A stretch of DNA of 62,500 nucleotides from Dictyostelium firmibasis (lineage: Eukaryota; Evosea; Eumycetozoa; Dictyosteliales; Dictyosteliaceae). The DNA lies in the NCBI GenBank assembly GCA_036169595.1, contig CM069770.1:875001-937500 (forward strand). Direction: 5' to 3'. Position 1 is the first letter of the stretch. Every line of letters starts with the position of its first letter. A model generated the notes under the pieces. The model saw only the letters and a list, made by a program, of their open reading frames with translations. It did no database searches and was not told the origin of the DNA. Position numbers and translations under genes: made by a program. Of this stretch, positions 52,201-62,500 are shown piece after piece.

Positions 52201-52817
52201 ATGTTTAATCCAATAATTAAAAATTATAAAAAACCTCTATCTCTACCTTATGAAGATTTGTTAGTAAATAAAGAAATTGATTATTCCATTAATTGTCCAA
52301 TTTGTTTCAATATATTAGAAGATAACCGTCAAGGATGTCCTGAAGGTCATGTATTTTGTAATAAATGTATTACACAATGGTTAAAAAAACATCATAATTG
52401 TCCAATGTGTAGACAAGTTATGTCACCATGTTATTTATCGAAAAATAAATATTTAGAATGCATTATTAAAAAATTAAAAGTATGTAATAAATTATTATTT
52501 TATTATTTTTTTTAATTAATTAATTTTTGTTTTTTTTTTTTTTTGTTTTTTTTTTTTTTTTTTTTTAAAAACAGGTTTTTTGCCCAAATAAATTTGATTT
52601 AAATAATAAAAATGATAAAAACGGTTGTAATGAAGTTCATGAAATTGGTAAAGTTGATCTTCATTCAAATATATGTATACATAGATTTATACTCTGTCAA
52701 TATGGTGGTGAAAATTGTTCTCCAGTTAGATTAAACAAATTATTATCACATGAAATTGAATGTCCATTTTTGGAAACAAATGCAAGCATATCCCCAAAAA
52801 CATTGCCAATTCTTTAA
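52201..52817 (+). CDS. RING and TRAF-type zinc-finger protein, 173 residues
   Basis: Probable E3 ubiquitin ligase or TRAF-like adaptor. Exon 1 is 52201-52479 and exon 2 is 52575-52817, with a phase-0 GTATGT...ACAG intron. Exon 1 carries a complete C3HC4 RING: CPICFNIL, CPEGHVFC, CITQW and CPMC. Exon 2 has further Cys/His pairs (VFCPNK, NGCNEVHE, ICIHRFILCQYGGENC, LSHEIECPF) spaced like the TRAF/SIAH-type zinc fingers that follow the RING in many Dictyostelium RING-TRAF proteins. There is no MATH/TRAF-C domain, so it is a short form. Ubiquitin-ligase activity is inferred from the RING; the substrate is unknown. The A/T-rich intron ends in a long T run. Confidence 0.88.
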
Positions 52818-53045
52818 TATTAATTGTAAAGAAAAAAAAAAAAAAAGGAATTGCCAACACAAACAAAGTTAAAAAGAAGTGAAAAAATAAACAAACAGTT
52901 CAAAACCAATTAAAGAGCAAATAAATTGATTAAAAAATTAAAAAAAACTAAAAAAAATAAATAAAAAAGTTTTTATTAAAAAATAATAATAAATAATAAA
53001 AAAGTTTTTATTTTAAAAAAAAAAAAAAAGTTTATATTATTTTAA

Positions 53046-53172
53046 TTATTTTCTTGGTCCAGCGCCTTGTGATGCGGCGGCATTTGCTTGAGCGGCCGTT
53101 TGAGCTGGTGGTGCTGCCATATTAACCAAAATAATTAAAAAGAGTGGAAGTAAATAGAACCACTTTATTAAC

Positions 53173-53231
<59 letters not shown>

Positions 53232-54199
53232 TAGTTAGTAAATAACAGATGGCGGATACGTGGACAGTTACTATGCCAAAGTCCAATCTACAATTTTCTT
53301 TTTTTTTTTTTACTTACATATTTTCCAATAAATGATTGATTTTCTTCTTTTTCTTTTTCTTTTTCTTTCTCTTTTTCAACTTTTGGTTCTTCATAAACCA
53401 ACTTTAAGATATCTTCGGAGAATTCAATGATAACAAACAATTGATCTTTATCATCACCAGTAATTGGAGGTGATTTCTTTAATTGATAATTACTTGCAAC
53501 AATATTCATATTATTTGAATCTAAATTAATCTTTAAAAATTCATATTGCAATGATGAATCATTTAAATTACTCTTCATATGATGAATGTGTATTCAATAT
53601 TGTTTGGTTTGGTTGATGAAACCAAATTTGTCGTGTGATGATAATAAATTGTTTATTGTATCAAGAAAAAAAATATTAATAAGGGTATAGGTGATGAGAA
53701 AAACTAAACCAAATCATATACAAACCTTTGGTATTGAAGAAAAAGATAAATTATTTGGATCTTTATCAGAAACAACTGTTGTTTTAAACAAATCACATGA
53801 CTTTTGATATAACTAAAAAATTAAAAATAAAATAATAAATTTAATATTTTTTTTTTTCTCTCTCTCTATGCAAATTCTCTTTGTCTTTAAGTCTCTCTAA
53901 TCTTTTATTATACATACTGATCTACTTTCTTTTGTTAATGTATTTTTACATTTAACTTGAATTGCTTTTTTAAAATTTATAGAATCAACAGAAGTGATAG
54001 AATTGGTAGAGTGTGGTATTAATTTAGGTTTGAATAGAATTTTACATGATTTAGATTGATCTTCATTATGATACATTGTAAATTCAATATCTTTTTGATT
54101 ATTTAAATTTGTGACTGTTATAGCTTCACTAATCTGTAATACTATTGTAAACAATATAATAACAATTGATATTATTGTTATTCTATTATTAAATTTCAT
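53046..54199 (-). CDS. emc10: ER membrane protein complex subunit 10 (EMC10)
   Basis: Subunit of the EMC insertase of the endoplasmic reticulum, facing the lumen. Four exons, 54199-53918, 53812-53726, 53572-53318 and 53162-53046, all phase 0, give 246 residues, close to the family's usual length. The N terminus is a signal peptide (ISIVIILFTIVLQISEA). A beta-sandwich lumenal domain follows (exons 1-3). The end of exon 3 and start of exon 4 join to SFIGKYWFYLLPLFLIILV, matching the conserved KYW-Y-PLF membrane segment of EMC10. The protein ends with an Ala/Gln/Gly-rich tail (AAPPAQTAAQANAAASQGAG). Introns 1 and 3 start GTATGT and GTAAGT, while intron 2 starts GTTTGT. A Lys-Glu run precedes the membrane segment. 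Intron 3 contains an AAT repeat. The family call rests mainly on the C-terminal block and the architecture. Confidence 0.85.
53172..53226 (+). repeat. (AAT)n repeat in EMC10 intron 3
   Basis: About 18 units close to the 3' splice site of the minus-strand gene, reading ATT/TTA on the transcribed strand. Confidence 0.9.
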
Positions 54200-55900
54200 T
54201 TTCTTTATTTATTTTTTCTAATATTAATTCTTTTCAAATGTATATATTTTCTTTTTTTTTTTTTTTTTTTTTTTTTTATATTATATATGAATATATAAAA
54301 ATAACTATTTATGTATTTCCTTTATATTCGTTGTTCAGTGGTGAAATTCAAATACAAATTTGAATGATTTTCATATGATTTTTGAGAAAAAAAAAATTAA
54401 AAAAATTAAAAAAAACAAAAAAAGCTTAAATATTGAAAAAAAAAAAAAAATGAAAGAATAACGAATTTAAAATGTGTCAAAAAGTTAAACCTAAAAAAAA
54501 AAAAATTTGAAGATAAAAAAAAATTTTAACTTTTTGGTCCACTTTGAATTCAATTTATTTTTAACTTTTTGATCTATTATTTTTATATTTTTAAAACCGA
54601 ATTTTTTAACAACCAACTTAGTATTTTTAAAAATACCAAACGTAAAGATAAAATACTTCATAATGCACATAGTGATGCATTCAGACTTTTGAAAGGAATC
54701 TAAAAGAAAAAGACATGAGGAAAGTCATAACAAACACAAAGGATGTTTAAGAGATTGCACCATGAATGTTGGTCATAATAAACAAGATGCTATAGTGATC
54801 TATGTGTGTGTTGTGGTTTACCATTTAAAACAAAACAAAAAAAAATATCCATGAGAAAACAAAAAGAGAGAAAATTGAACTGGAGAAAGCAATTAAAGAA
54901 AGAGAAGCACAACAGATTTCACCAGAAAATTTTGAAGCTTTCATTAGAAATCTTAGATTTACTAAAAAGCAACAAAATATTTGTAAATTTAAACTACAGT
55001 TTCTTGGTTGTAATATTAAAACATCTGATGATTTGATAAATGAATTTTAAAAAACCAAAGAAATTCGCACAATTCTTTCAAAAATAAATCAATAGGATGC
55101 TATATTCCACTATTACCAGAGGTGAAACTAATGATTAAAAAAGGTATAGAAAGTTTATAGATTGATAGGCGATTCGGTTGTTGAGATAAATAATTGGATT
55201 GAAAATAAATATATTGAAATTGATATTGATTCAGATGAAATGAAATCTATGCTATCTAATGCATTTGTTGTTAATCCAATTCCAACTACTGCAACTGAAA
55301 CTGCGCCTAAAAAAACTTCAACTTCCACCCCATCAACTATTGATGGTAATTTAATTTCAACTGCTACTGATACTAAACAACCCTGAATTCAAAGCAAACA
55401 AGGTGGCATATCACTTTCACCAAAACAAACAAACAATTATGATTGTGGCGCATATTTATTAAAATTTTCTTATTATTTATCGACTGATAAGTCAATAAAT
55501 AATAAAAATATGGCTGCTGGAACTGAAATTGGTAACTTAAGAAATTTTGTAAAAACAAATATAGAAAATCACAACAATTGCAAACCAACTCGCCAACAAC
55601 AATAACAATAACATGAATTAAATAATATTAAATGTGATTTTCAATGTACAATAATTTGTTGACAGACAATTTTTAAATCCATGTTATTTGTAATAGTATA
55701 AAACATTAAATATAATATGTATGAAAAAAAAAATATATAATTTCTTTTTATAAAGTGTATAAAAATATTATTGCTCTGAAAATTATGTGTGACTTAAAAA
55801 AAAAAAAACTTTTCAAGGATTTGATTTTTCACTCCCATATTAATTTTTTTCATTTTAATTTTTTAACTTTTTGGCTTTGAATTTGTTGTGATGTATGTTC

Positions 55901-55939
<39 letters not shown>

Positions 55940-56228
55940 CTTCACAAGATAACAACAAAGACCAACAATTAAATATTTTAAAATATAATAAAAAACAAAT
56001 AAAAAAATAAAAAAAAACCAATATAATAATAAAATAAAATAAAAAAAAAAAAAAATAAAAAAAAAGATTTTAAAAAATAATAATATTTGTTGAATTCAAT
56101 TTAATCTAGAAGGAAGTTGATGTGTTATAATAAATTTGAAAAAGCCGAAGGAGTGTTTTAAAATAATTTTATCATTTCCAAAAAAAAACTTAAAATTGGT
56201 GTATGTACGATTTTTGTTTAATTTTTAT

Positions 56229-56271
<43 letters not shown>

Positions 56272-56712
56272 CTTATCAAATAACTTTTCCTTAAGACTGG
56301 GTGACGTAAGTTATCTTGATATTTTTGATTGTTGTTTAATTTTGAAGAATACAAAAAAAAAAAAAAATAAAAATAAAAAAATAAAATTGAAAATTCTAAA
56401 CGATGTGTCAAAACGGAGTTTTTTTTTTTTTAGACGGTGTGTAAAAAACGGAGTGATTATTTTTCTTTTTTTCGAGTATTTGTTGATGGTTTGAATATGG
56501 AAATTGAAGTAATCCTGTTTAAAAGGAATGTGAACCAAATGAGAATAATTTTTTTTTAATTTTTTACTTTTTTTTTATATTTTATTCATTTATCAATTTT
56601 TATAAATTATCTACAAATAATATTTATTAAAAACATATACAAAAAAAAATAAAAAAAAAAAATAATAAAAAAAAAAAGAAGAATAAAAATAAATTAAATA
56701 AATAAAAAAAAA
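54200..56712. other. Intergenic region holding a fossil element
   Basis: A/T runs on both sides of the decayed element at about 54640-55620 (listed separately). The flanks contain several copies of a short motif (TTTAACTTTTTGG-like) near 54480, 54525, 54560 and 55862, one of them inverted. No intact gene. Confidence 0.6.
54640..55620 (+). pseudogene. Decayed element or pseudogene with an Ulp1/SENP-like peptidase segment
   Basis: About 1 kb of near-normal sequence complexity inside A/T-rich DNA, with coding-like codon use on the plus strand. A Cys/His-rich stretch lies near 54720-54790 and a Glu/Lys-rich helical stretch near 54860-55045. A segment near 55410-55455 resembles the catalytic-Cys region of C48 (Ulp1/SENP) peptidases (QTNNYDCGAYLLKF). 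Such peptidases occur in host SUMO proteases, several DNA transposons and some virus-like elements. The origin is therefore open. It is broken, with several breaks, and looks like a fossil. Short motif repeats at its flanks could be remains of element ends. Confidence 0.5.
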
Positions 56713-57960
56713 ATGTCATTGACACCACCAACATTTTCAACTGTAGAGTTATGCCAAACAGCATTTAATAATTTATTTTCATTATATTATTCAGATTCTG
56801 ACCATGATCATAGTGACGAAGGGACAGGAGGACATGAAGGACATATTCATGCTGGAGTTACTTGTGAAGATGATCCAGATAAACAATATTCTAAACCAAT
56901 TCATATAGCGGCTGTTTTCATTATTCTTGGCGTTAGTGTATTAGGTACTACAATACCAATTTTAGCAACACATATAAAACAATTAAGAATTCCAAGGTAC
57001 GCAATCATAGTTGGTAAATCAATTGGTATTGGTGTAGTTTTATCGTGTGCCTTTATTCATATGTTATTACCAGCAGTTATTTCACTCACATCCGAATGTT
57101 TACCTGAATCATGGCATGAAGGTTATGAGGCCTATCCTTATCTTTTTGCTTTGTTGGCTGGTATCGTTATGCAATTCATTGATTTCGTTGTTCTCCAATA
57201 TTTAACAAATAAAGAGATGAAAAAAGCAGAAACTTCAAAGGATTCCATCTCACTTCATGATGTTCATACACCAGGTGGTGATGAAACTTCAAAATCTCAT
57301 TGTCATACTCCAAATGGTGCTCATGGTAGTCATGTTCATGGTGGACTTTTAATGGATCCAGCTGCACTTAAAACTATAGAAGCTTATCTATTAGAATTTG
57401 GTATTACTGTTCATTCAGTTTTCATTGGTTTAGCTGTTGGTGTTGTTGATGATTCAACTTTGAAAGGTAAATTTAAATTTTTTTGAAAAAAAAACAAAAA
57501 AAAACCGGTATTAATATTTCCTTTTTTTTTCCAATTTTTTCCAACTTTCTGTTACCTTTTAAAAATAAAAATAGCTTTATTAGTCGCATTAGCATTCCAT
57601 CAATTTTTTGAAGGTGTTGCACTTGGTTCTAGAATTTCAGACGCTAAATTAACATCACACTGGCATGAGGCATTATTGGCATCAATTTTTTCTGTTTCAG
57701 CACCAATTGGTATTGCAATTGGAGTTGGTGTAGCATCATCCTTAAACGTAAATGGTCCAACCTATTTAATTATCCAAGGTGTTTTCGATAGTGTTTGTGC
57801 TGGTATATTATTGTACATTGGTTTCTCTTTGATGATTAAAGATTTCCCTGAAGATATGGAAGAATTATGTAGAGGTAAAAAATATGAATACTTTTTGCGT
57901 GCTGGTTTATTCATAGGTCTTTGGGTTGGAGCTGCAATGATGGCTTTCATTGGTAAATAC

Positions 57961-57966
<6 letters not shown>
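56713..57966 (+). CDS. ZIP-family zinc transporter
   Basis: ZIP (SLC39) divalent-metal importer. Exon 1 is 56713-57466 and exon 2 is 57575-57966, with a phase-1 GTAAAT...ATAG intron, for 381 residues. It has an extracytoplasmic His/Asp-rich N-terminal segment (DSDHDHSDEGTGGHEGHIHAG). Three membrane segments follow (IAAVFIILGVSVLGTTIPIL and others), then a His-rich cytoplasmic loop (HCHTPNGAHGSHVHGG) typical of zinc sensing. The signature transmembrane helix 4 is EFGITVHSVFIGLAVGV and helix 5 is FHQFFEGVALGSR, together the paired metal-site residues of ZIP proteins. Three further helices end the protein. It belongs with the Dictyostelium znt ZIP proteins, but I cannot say which. Membrane location (plasma membrane or vacuole) is not evident. 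Confidence 0.93.
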
Positions 57967-57991
<25 letters not shown>

Positions 57992-58380
57992 CCATCATTT
58001 TAAAAAAAAAAAAAAAACAATTTAGTTATTGTGTGGACAATAATTAAAAATAAATCATCTTTTTTGTACAAATCTATAAAAAATAAAACAAATAAAAATA
58101 AATAAAAAATTAGGAAAACAAAATAAATAAAAGTGAGTATTCTCCACTTATTTTGAAAATATTAGAAAATCTAATACCATCAACCTCCAAACACAAAATG
58201 AAATTCTTTATGTGCCTTGATTTTTCTTTGGGTTTAGTAATTTTTTTTTTATTCTTTTTTAAAAATTTTTTAACAAAGTAAAAAAACGAAAGAGAAATGC
58301 GCATGTGCACTTTGGTTAATATTTTAATTTGGGGGTGGTCGAGTTTTATTTTATTATTATATTATATCATTTTAAGTTTA
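57967..58380. other. Intergenic between two convergent genes
   Basis: A/T-rich with a mixed stretch at 58130-58345. No coding frame with support; it is the 3' flank of both the ZIP gene and the Ser-rich gene. Confidence 0.6.
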
Positions 58381-59566
<1,186 letters not shown>

Positions 59567-60499
59567 TTTCTTTTTGACTTATATATATTTATTTTGTTAA
59601 AACGTTGGAGGGAGTTGCGTTTTGGTTTTGTGCGAGCGAGTAAGATAATCTAAAATGAGAATTTAGTATTATTTGTTAATAATATGTTGAAAGCACTTTT
59701 CAATGATATACAAATAAAATTAAATATAGATTTTTATTTCTTTTTAAAAACTACTACGAGGACTGAAAAAAAAAAAAAAAAAAAAAGAAAAATATTTTTA
59801 TTTTATTTTTTATTTTATTTTTTTTTTTGATTGACTTGAAAAAAAAGGCGGTGCCACGGAATTTTTTTTTATTTTTATTTATTTTTATTTTTATTTTTTT
59901 TTTTTGGTTGGGATGACTGAAACGTGGTCGTGTGAGAAAAAAAGTCGTTATTATAATAAAACCAGAATACACAGAGAAAAAAAAAAAAAAAAAAAAAAAA
60001 AGATACAATTTCCAATTTTTTTTTTTAAAAAATAAAAAAGAGGAAAAAAAAAAATGGATATAAAGAAACACAATTATTAAATATTTCTGTGACCAATCCA
60101 TCACCAAATATTTTTTTTTTTTTTTTTTTGTGGAGGATTTTTTTTTTTTTTTTTGTGCGAGCTCTAATTTCTCCTTTTCATACTTTTTTTTATTTATAGT
60201 TTTTTTTTTTTTTCTTTTGAAAAAAAAGTAGTGCAATCCAACTTATCGAGTTTTTTAATTAAATTTTATTATATTCCAGCAGATATTTAAATTATATAAA
60301 TATAAATTTAATATATATATATAAAACTTTCTATTTGCATAGTTGTAAAATTTAAAAAAATAATAAAAAAAAAAAACAAAAAAAAAAAAAAAAAAAAAAA
60401 AAAAATAAAAAAAACACAAATAAAAAAAAATAAGAAATTTTTTTTTTTTTAATTTAAAAATAAATAATATGGGTGCAAATTGGAGGGTTGTTTGTTTTT

Positions 60500-60533
<34 letters not shown>

Positions 60534-60587
60534 ATATTGAGCGACCACACATAAAATTGTTATCAATATTTGTACAAATATTAATTT

Positions 60588-60626
<39 letters not shown>

Positions 60627-61007
60627 TATAATGTGGTGACTGTGTGTGAATTGGTGTGTGGATCTCTTTATTTCTCATTTGAGAATATAGGTGAGAATGG
60701 AATTTTTGAAGTATTGGGTTTTGATCACTTTTTTTTCTATATTTTTTAAAAAAAGCATTTATTATTTATTATTCACTTTTATACTTGTTATTTATCTGAT
60801 TTTTTTATTTTTTTTTTATTTTTTTATTCCTGATTGATGAAGGATTTCAAAAATTTTGAAAAATGATGAACAACAATTGCTTTTATTATTTTATATTTTT
60901 AATAACAATACCTTTCCTCTTTTTTTTTTTTAGTTAATATTAAAACAACTAAAAAATATAAATAAATATAAAAAGCTTGAGGGATAAATATATATCGATG
61001 ACTGAAA

Positions 61008-61046
<39 letters not shown>

Positions 61047-61325
61047 AATCTTTTTAAAAAAAAATAAAAATCTTTCAAAAAAAAAAAAAAATGAAAAAAA
61101 CTGACTTTAGTTCCGTTGGAGTCGTTTTTTTTTTAATTTTTTTTTTAATTTTTTTTTTTTTTGTCTTTGTTTTTTTTTTTTTTATTTTTATCTCTCTTTC
61201 TTTATCGATAAAAGAGGAATTTTTAAAAAGTAATTTTTAAAAAAAAAAAAATAAAAAAAAATAATTGATTCTATATATTTTATTATTATAATTTTTATTG
61301 TCTATTATTTTAAATTAAAACCTTT

Positions 61326-61361
<36 letters not shown>

Positions 61362-62261
61362 TGATAATTTTTTTATATAAATTTTTTTATTTTTTTTTTT
61401 AATTTTTTTATTTTTTATTTATTTATTTTATAATTAATATTTTTTTCAAAATGTTTACAAGTTGATGGTTATTTATTTGTGGGTTTTTAATATAGAAAAA
61501 AAAAAAAAAAAAAAAAAAATAATAAAATAAAAAAGAATCACACAAAAATAAACAAAACACAAATATTTTAATTTAATTTTTTAATTTTTAATTTTTTTTT
61601 TTATTATTATTTGTATTTTTTTTAAAAAAAAAAAAAAAATAAAATGAAAAAAAAATAATAAATAATTAATTATTAAAAAAAAAAATCTGGATAATTTATA
61701 AAAGGAAATATTTTATGAGTCTAATCTTGTCTGATGATAATGATTTGTAAAAATTATATTTTTTTATTAATTTGATCAATATATTATTGTAAAACATATT
61801 ATTATTCTTTAATTTGTAGACAAAAAATAAAATAAAAAAAAAAAAAAAAAAAAAAAAAATTATACAATGTGAATTTACGTTTAAGTTGTAATTATTATTT
61901 TTATTTTTGGGCTTTGATATAAGTTTAACTATTTTTTTTACTTAAAATTTATTTTATTTTTAACTCAGTTTTTCATGTTTTTTTTTATTTTAAACTCCAT
62001 TTTTTCATTTTTTTTTATTTATTTTTTATAATTTTTTTTTCTTTATCCTGACGAATTAAGCAAAAAGATATGTTGATATCACCACTAATTATTTTTAATC
62101 TCTCAAAGGTCTTTTTTTTATATTTATTTTTCTAATTTATTAGAAGAGTTTTTAATTAAATAAAAAATTTCAACTTTCCATAATATCCAAATATTTTGAG
62201 GTAGATGATATTTGAATCGTCAAATCTTTAATAAAAGTAAAAATAAATTTATTTTATTTTT

Positions 62262-62333
62262 AATTCATTTTTTATTTTTATTTTTATTTTTATTTTTATT
62301 TTTATTTTTATTTTTATTTTTATTTTTATTTTC
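62262..62333. repeat. (TTTTTA)n array
   Basis: About eleven hexamer units, uninterrupted except at the ends. Confidence 0.9.
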
Positions 62334-62378
62334 ATTTTCTTTTTCAAAATAAAAGTGCATATTTCTATATAAAAGAAT

Positions 62379-62380
<2 letters not shown>

Positions 62381-62446
<66 letters not shown>
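62381..62446. repeat. (GTT)n microsatellite, 22 units
   Basis: Perfect GTT/AAC repeat ending in GCGGCC. On the minus strand it could be read as a Thr run after an ATG at 62454, but that 30-codon frame has no other support. Confidence 0.95.
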
Positions 62447-62500
62447 GCGGCCATAAATTCTATATTTTCATTAAAATAAATTGAAATTATTTTTCTGGAA

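Larger units (their letters stand above)
59567..62500. other. Long A/T-rich region without a supportable gene
   Basis: Contains many A and T runs of 15-40 nt, a (TTTTTA)n array at about 62262-62333 and a (GTT)n array at 62381-62446. Mixed stretches near 60630-60720, 61700-61760 and 62040-62230 show no open frame with family motifs. It is likely the promoter of the Ser-rich gene and flank of a gene beyond the window. Confidence 0.6.

Noticed and set aside
59754-60236. 160-codon Lys/Phe-rich minus-strand frame
   Set aside because: Built from A and T runs; no motif and no regular codon use.
62365-62454. Minus-strand ATG followed by a Thr run
   Set aside because: 30 codons from a GTT microsatellite with no other support; could be part of a gene beyond the window, but nothing shows it.

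Overview
The window is Dictyostelium-type amoebozoan nuclear DNA, most likely Dictyostelium discoideum. The intergenic DNA is almost pure A+T with long A and T homopolymers. Codons are A/T-ending. Introns are short, T-rich and begin mostly GTAAGT or GTATGT. AAT/TTA trinucleotide repeats are common, proteins carry long Asn, Gln and Ser tracts, and several families are social-amoeba families (grl receptors, ComC-like surface proteins). I see no prokaryotic gene organisation, tRNA or rRNA gene, CRISPR array or intact mobile element.

Layout, left to right: the 3' end of an Ubp8/USP22-type ubiquitin hydrolase (+); an FCP1 RNA polymerase II CTD phosphatase (+); a small two-exon gene of unknown function (+, 5764-6069); an IPMK/IP6K-family inositol phosphate kinase (-); a 911-residue ankyrin-like amoebal protein (+); three tandem grl-type family-3 GPCR genes (-), each with a BMP-like ectodomain; a short-chain dehydrogenase (+); a PH/RapGAP protein (+) facing two tandem B-box genes (-); an FHA/TKL kinase/pseudokinase (+); a six-exon ComC-like surface protein (+); an F-BAR/SH3 gene (-); ATP-type PEP carboxykinase (+); a second F-BAR gene with two SH3 domains (+); a RING/zinc-finger protein (+); EMC10 (-); a decayed fossil with an Ulp1-like peptidase segment; a ZIP zinc transporter (+); and a secreted protein that is nearly all serine (-). 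The last 2.9 kb shows no gene.

The genes are independent monocistronic units rather than one pathway. Related genes occur as local duplicates: the three receptors, the two B-box proteins, and the two F-BAR proteins on either side of pckA. Exon structures below come from matching GT-AG sites, reading phase and family conservation, and all CDS lengths given are multiples of three.

Points most worth a second look: a PH domain apparently inserted inside another PH domain in the RapGAP protein; near-identity of the 7TM exons of two receptor genes whose ectodomains have diverged; a run of about 300 serines kept by mixed TCA/AGC/AGT codons; AAT/TTA repeats in the introns of five genes; in-frame stop-free introns that would mislead ORF calling; a 17-nt C run in an otherwise A+T landscape; a long perfect hairpin at 7707-7815; and an unlisted small spliced gene.
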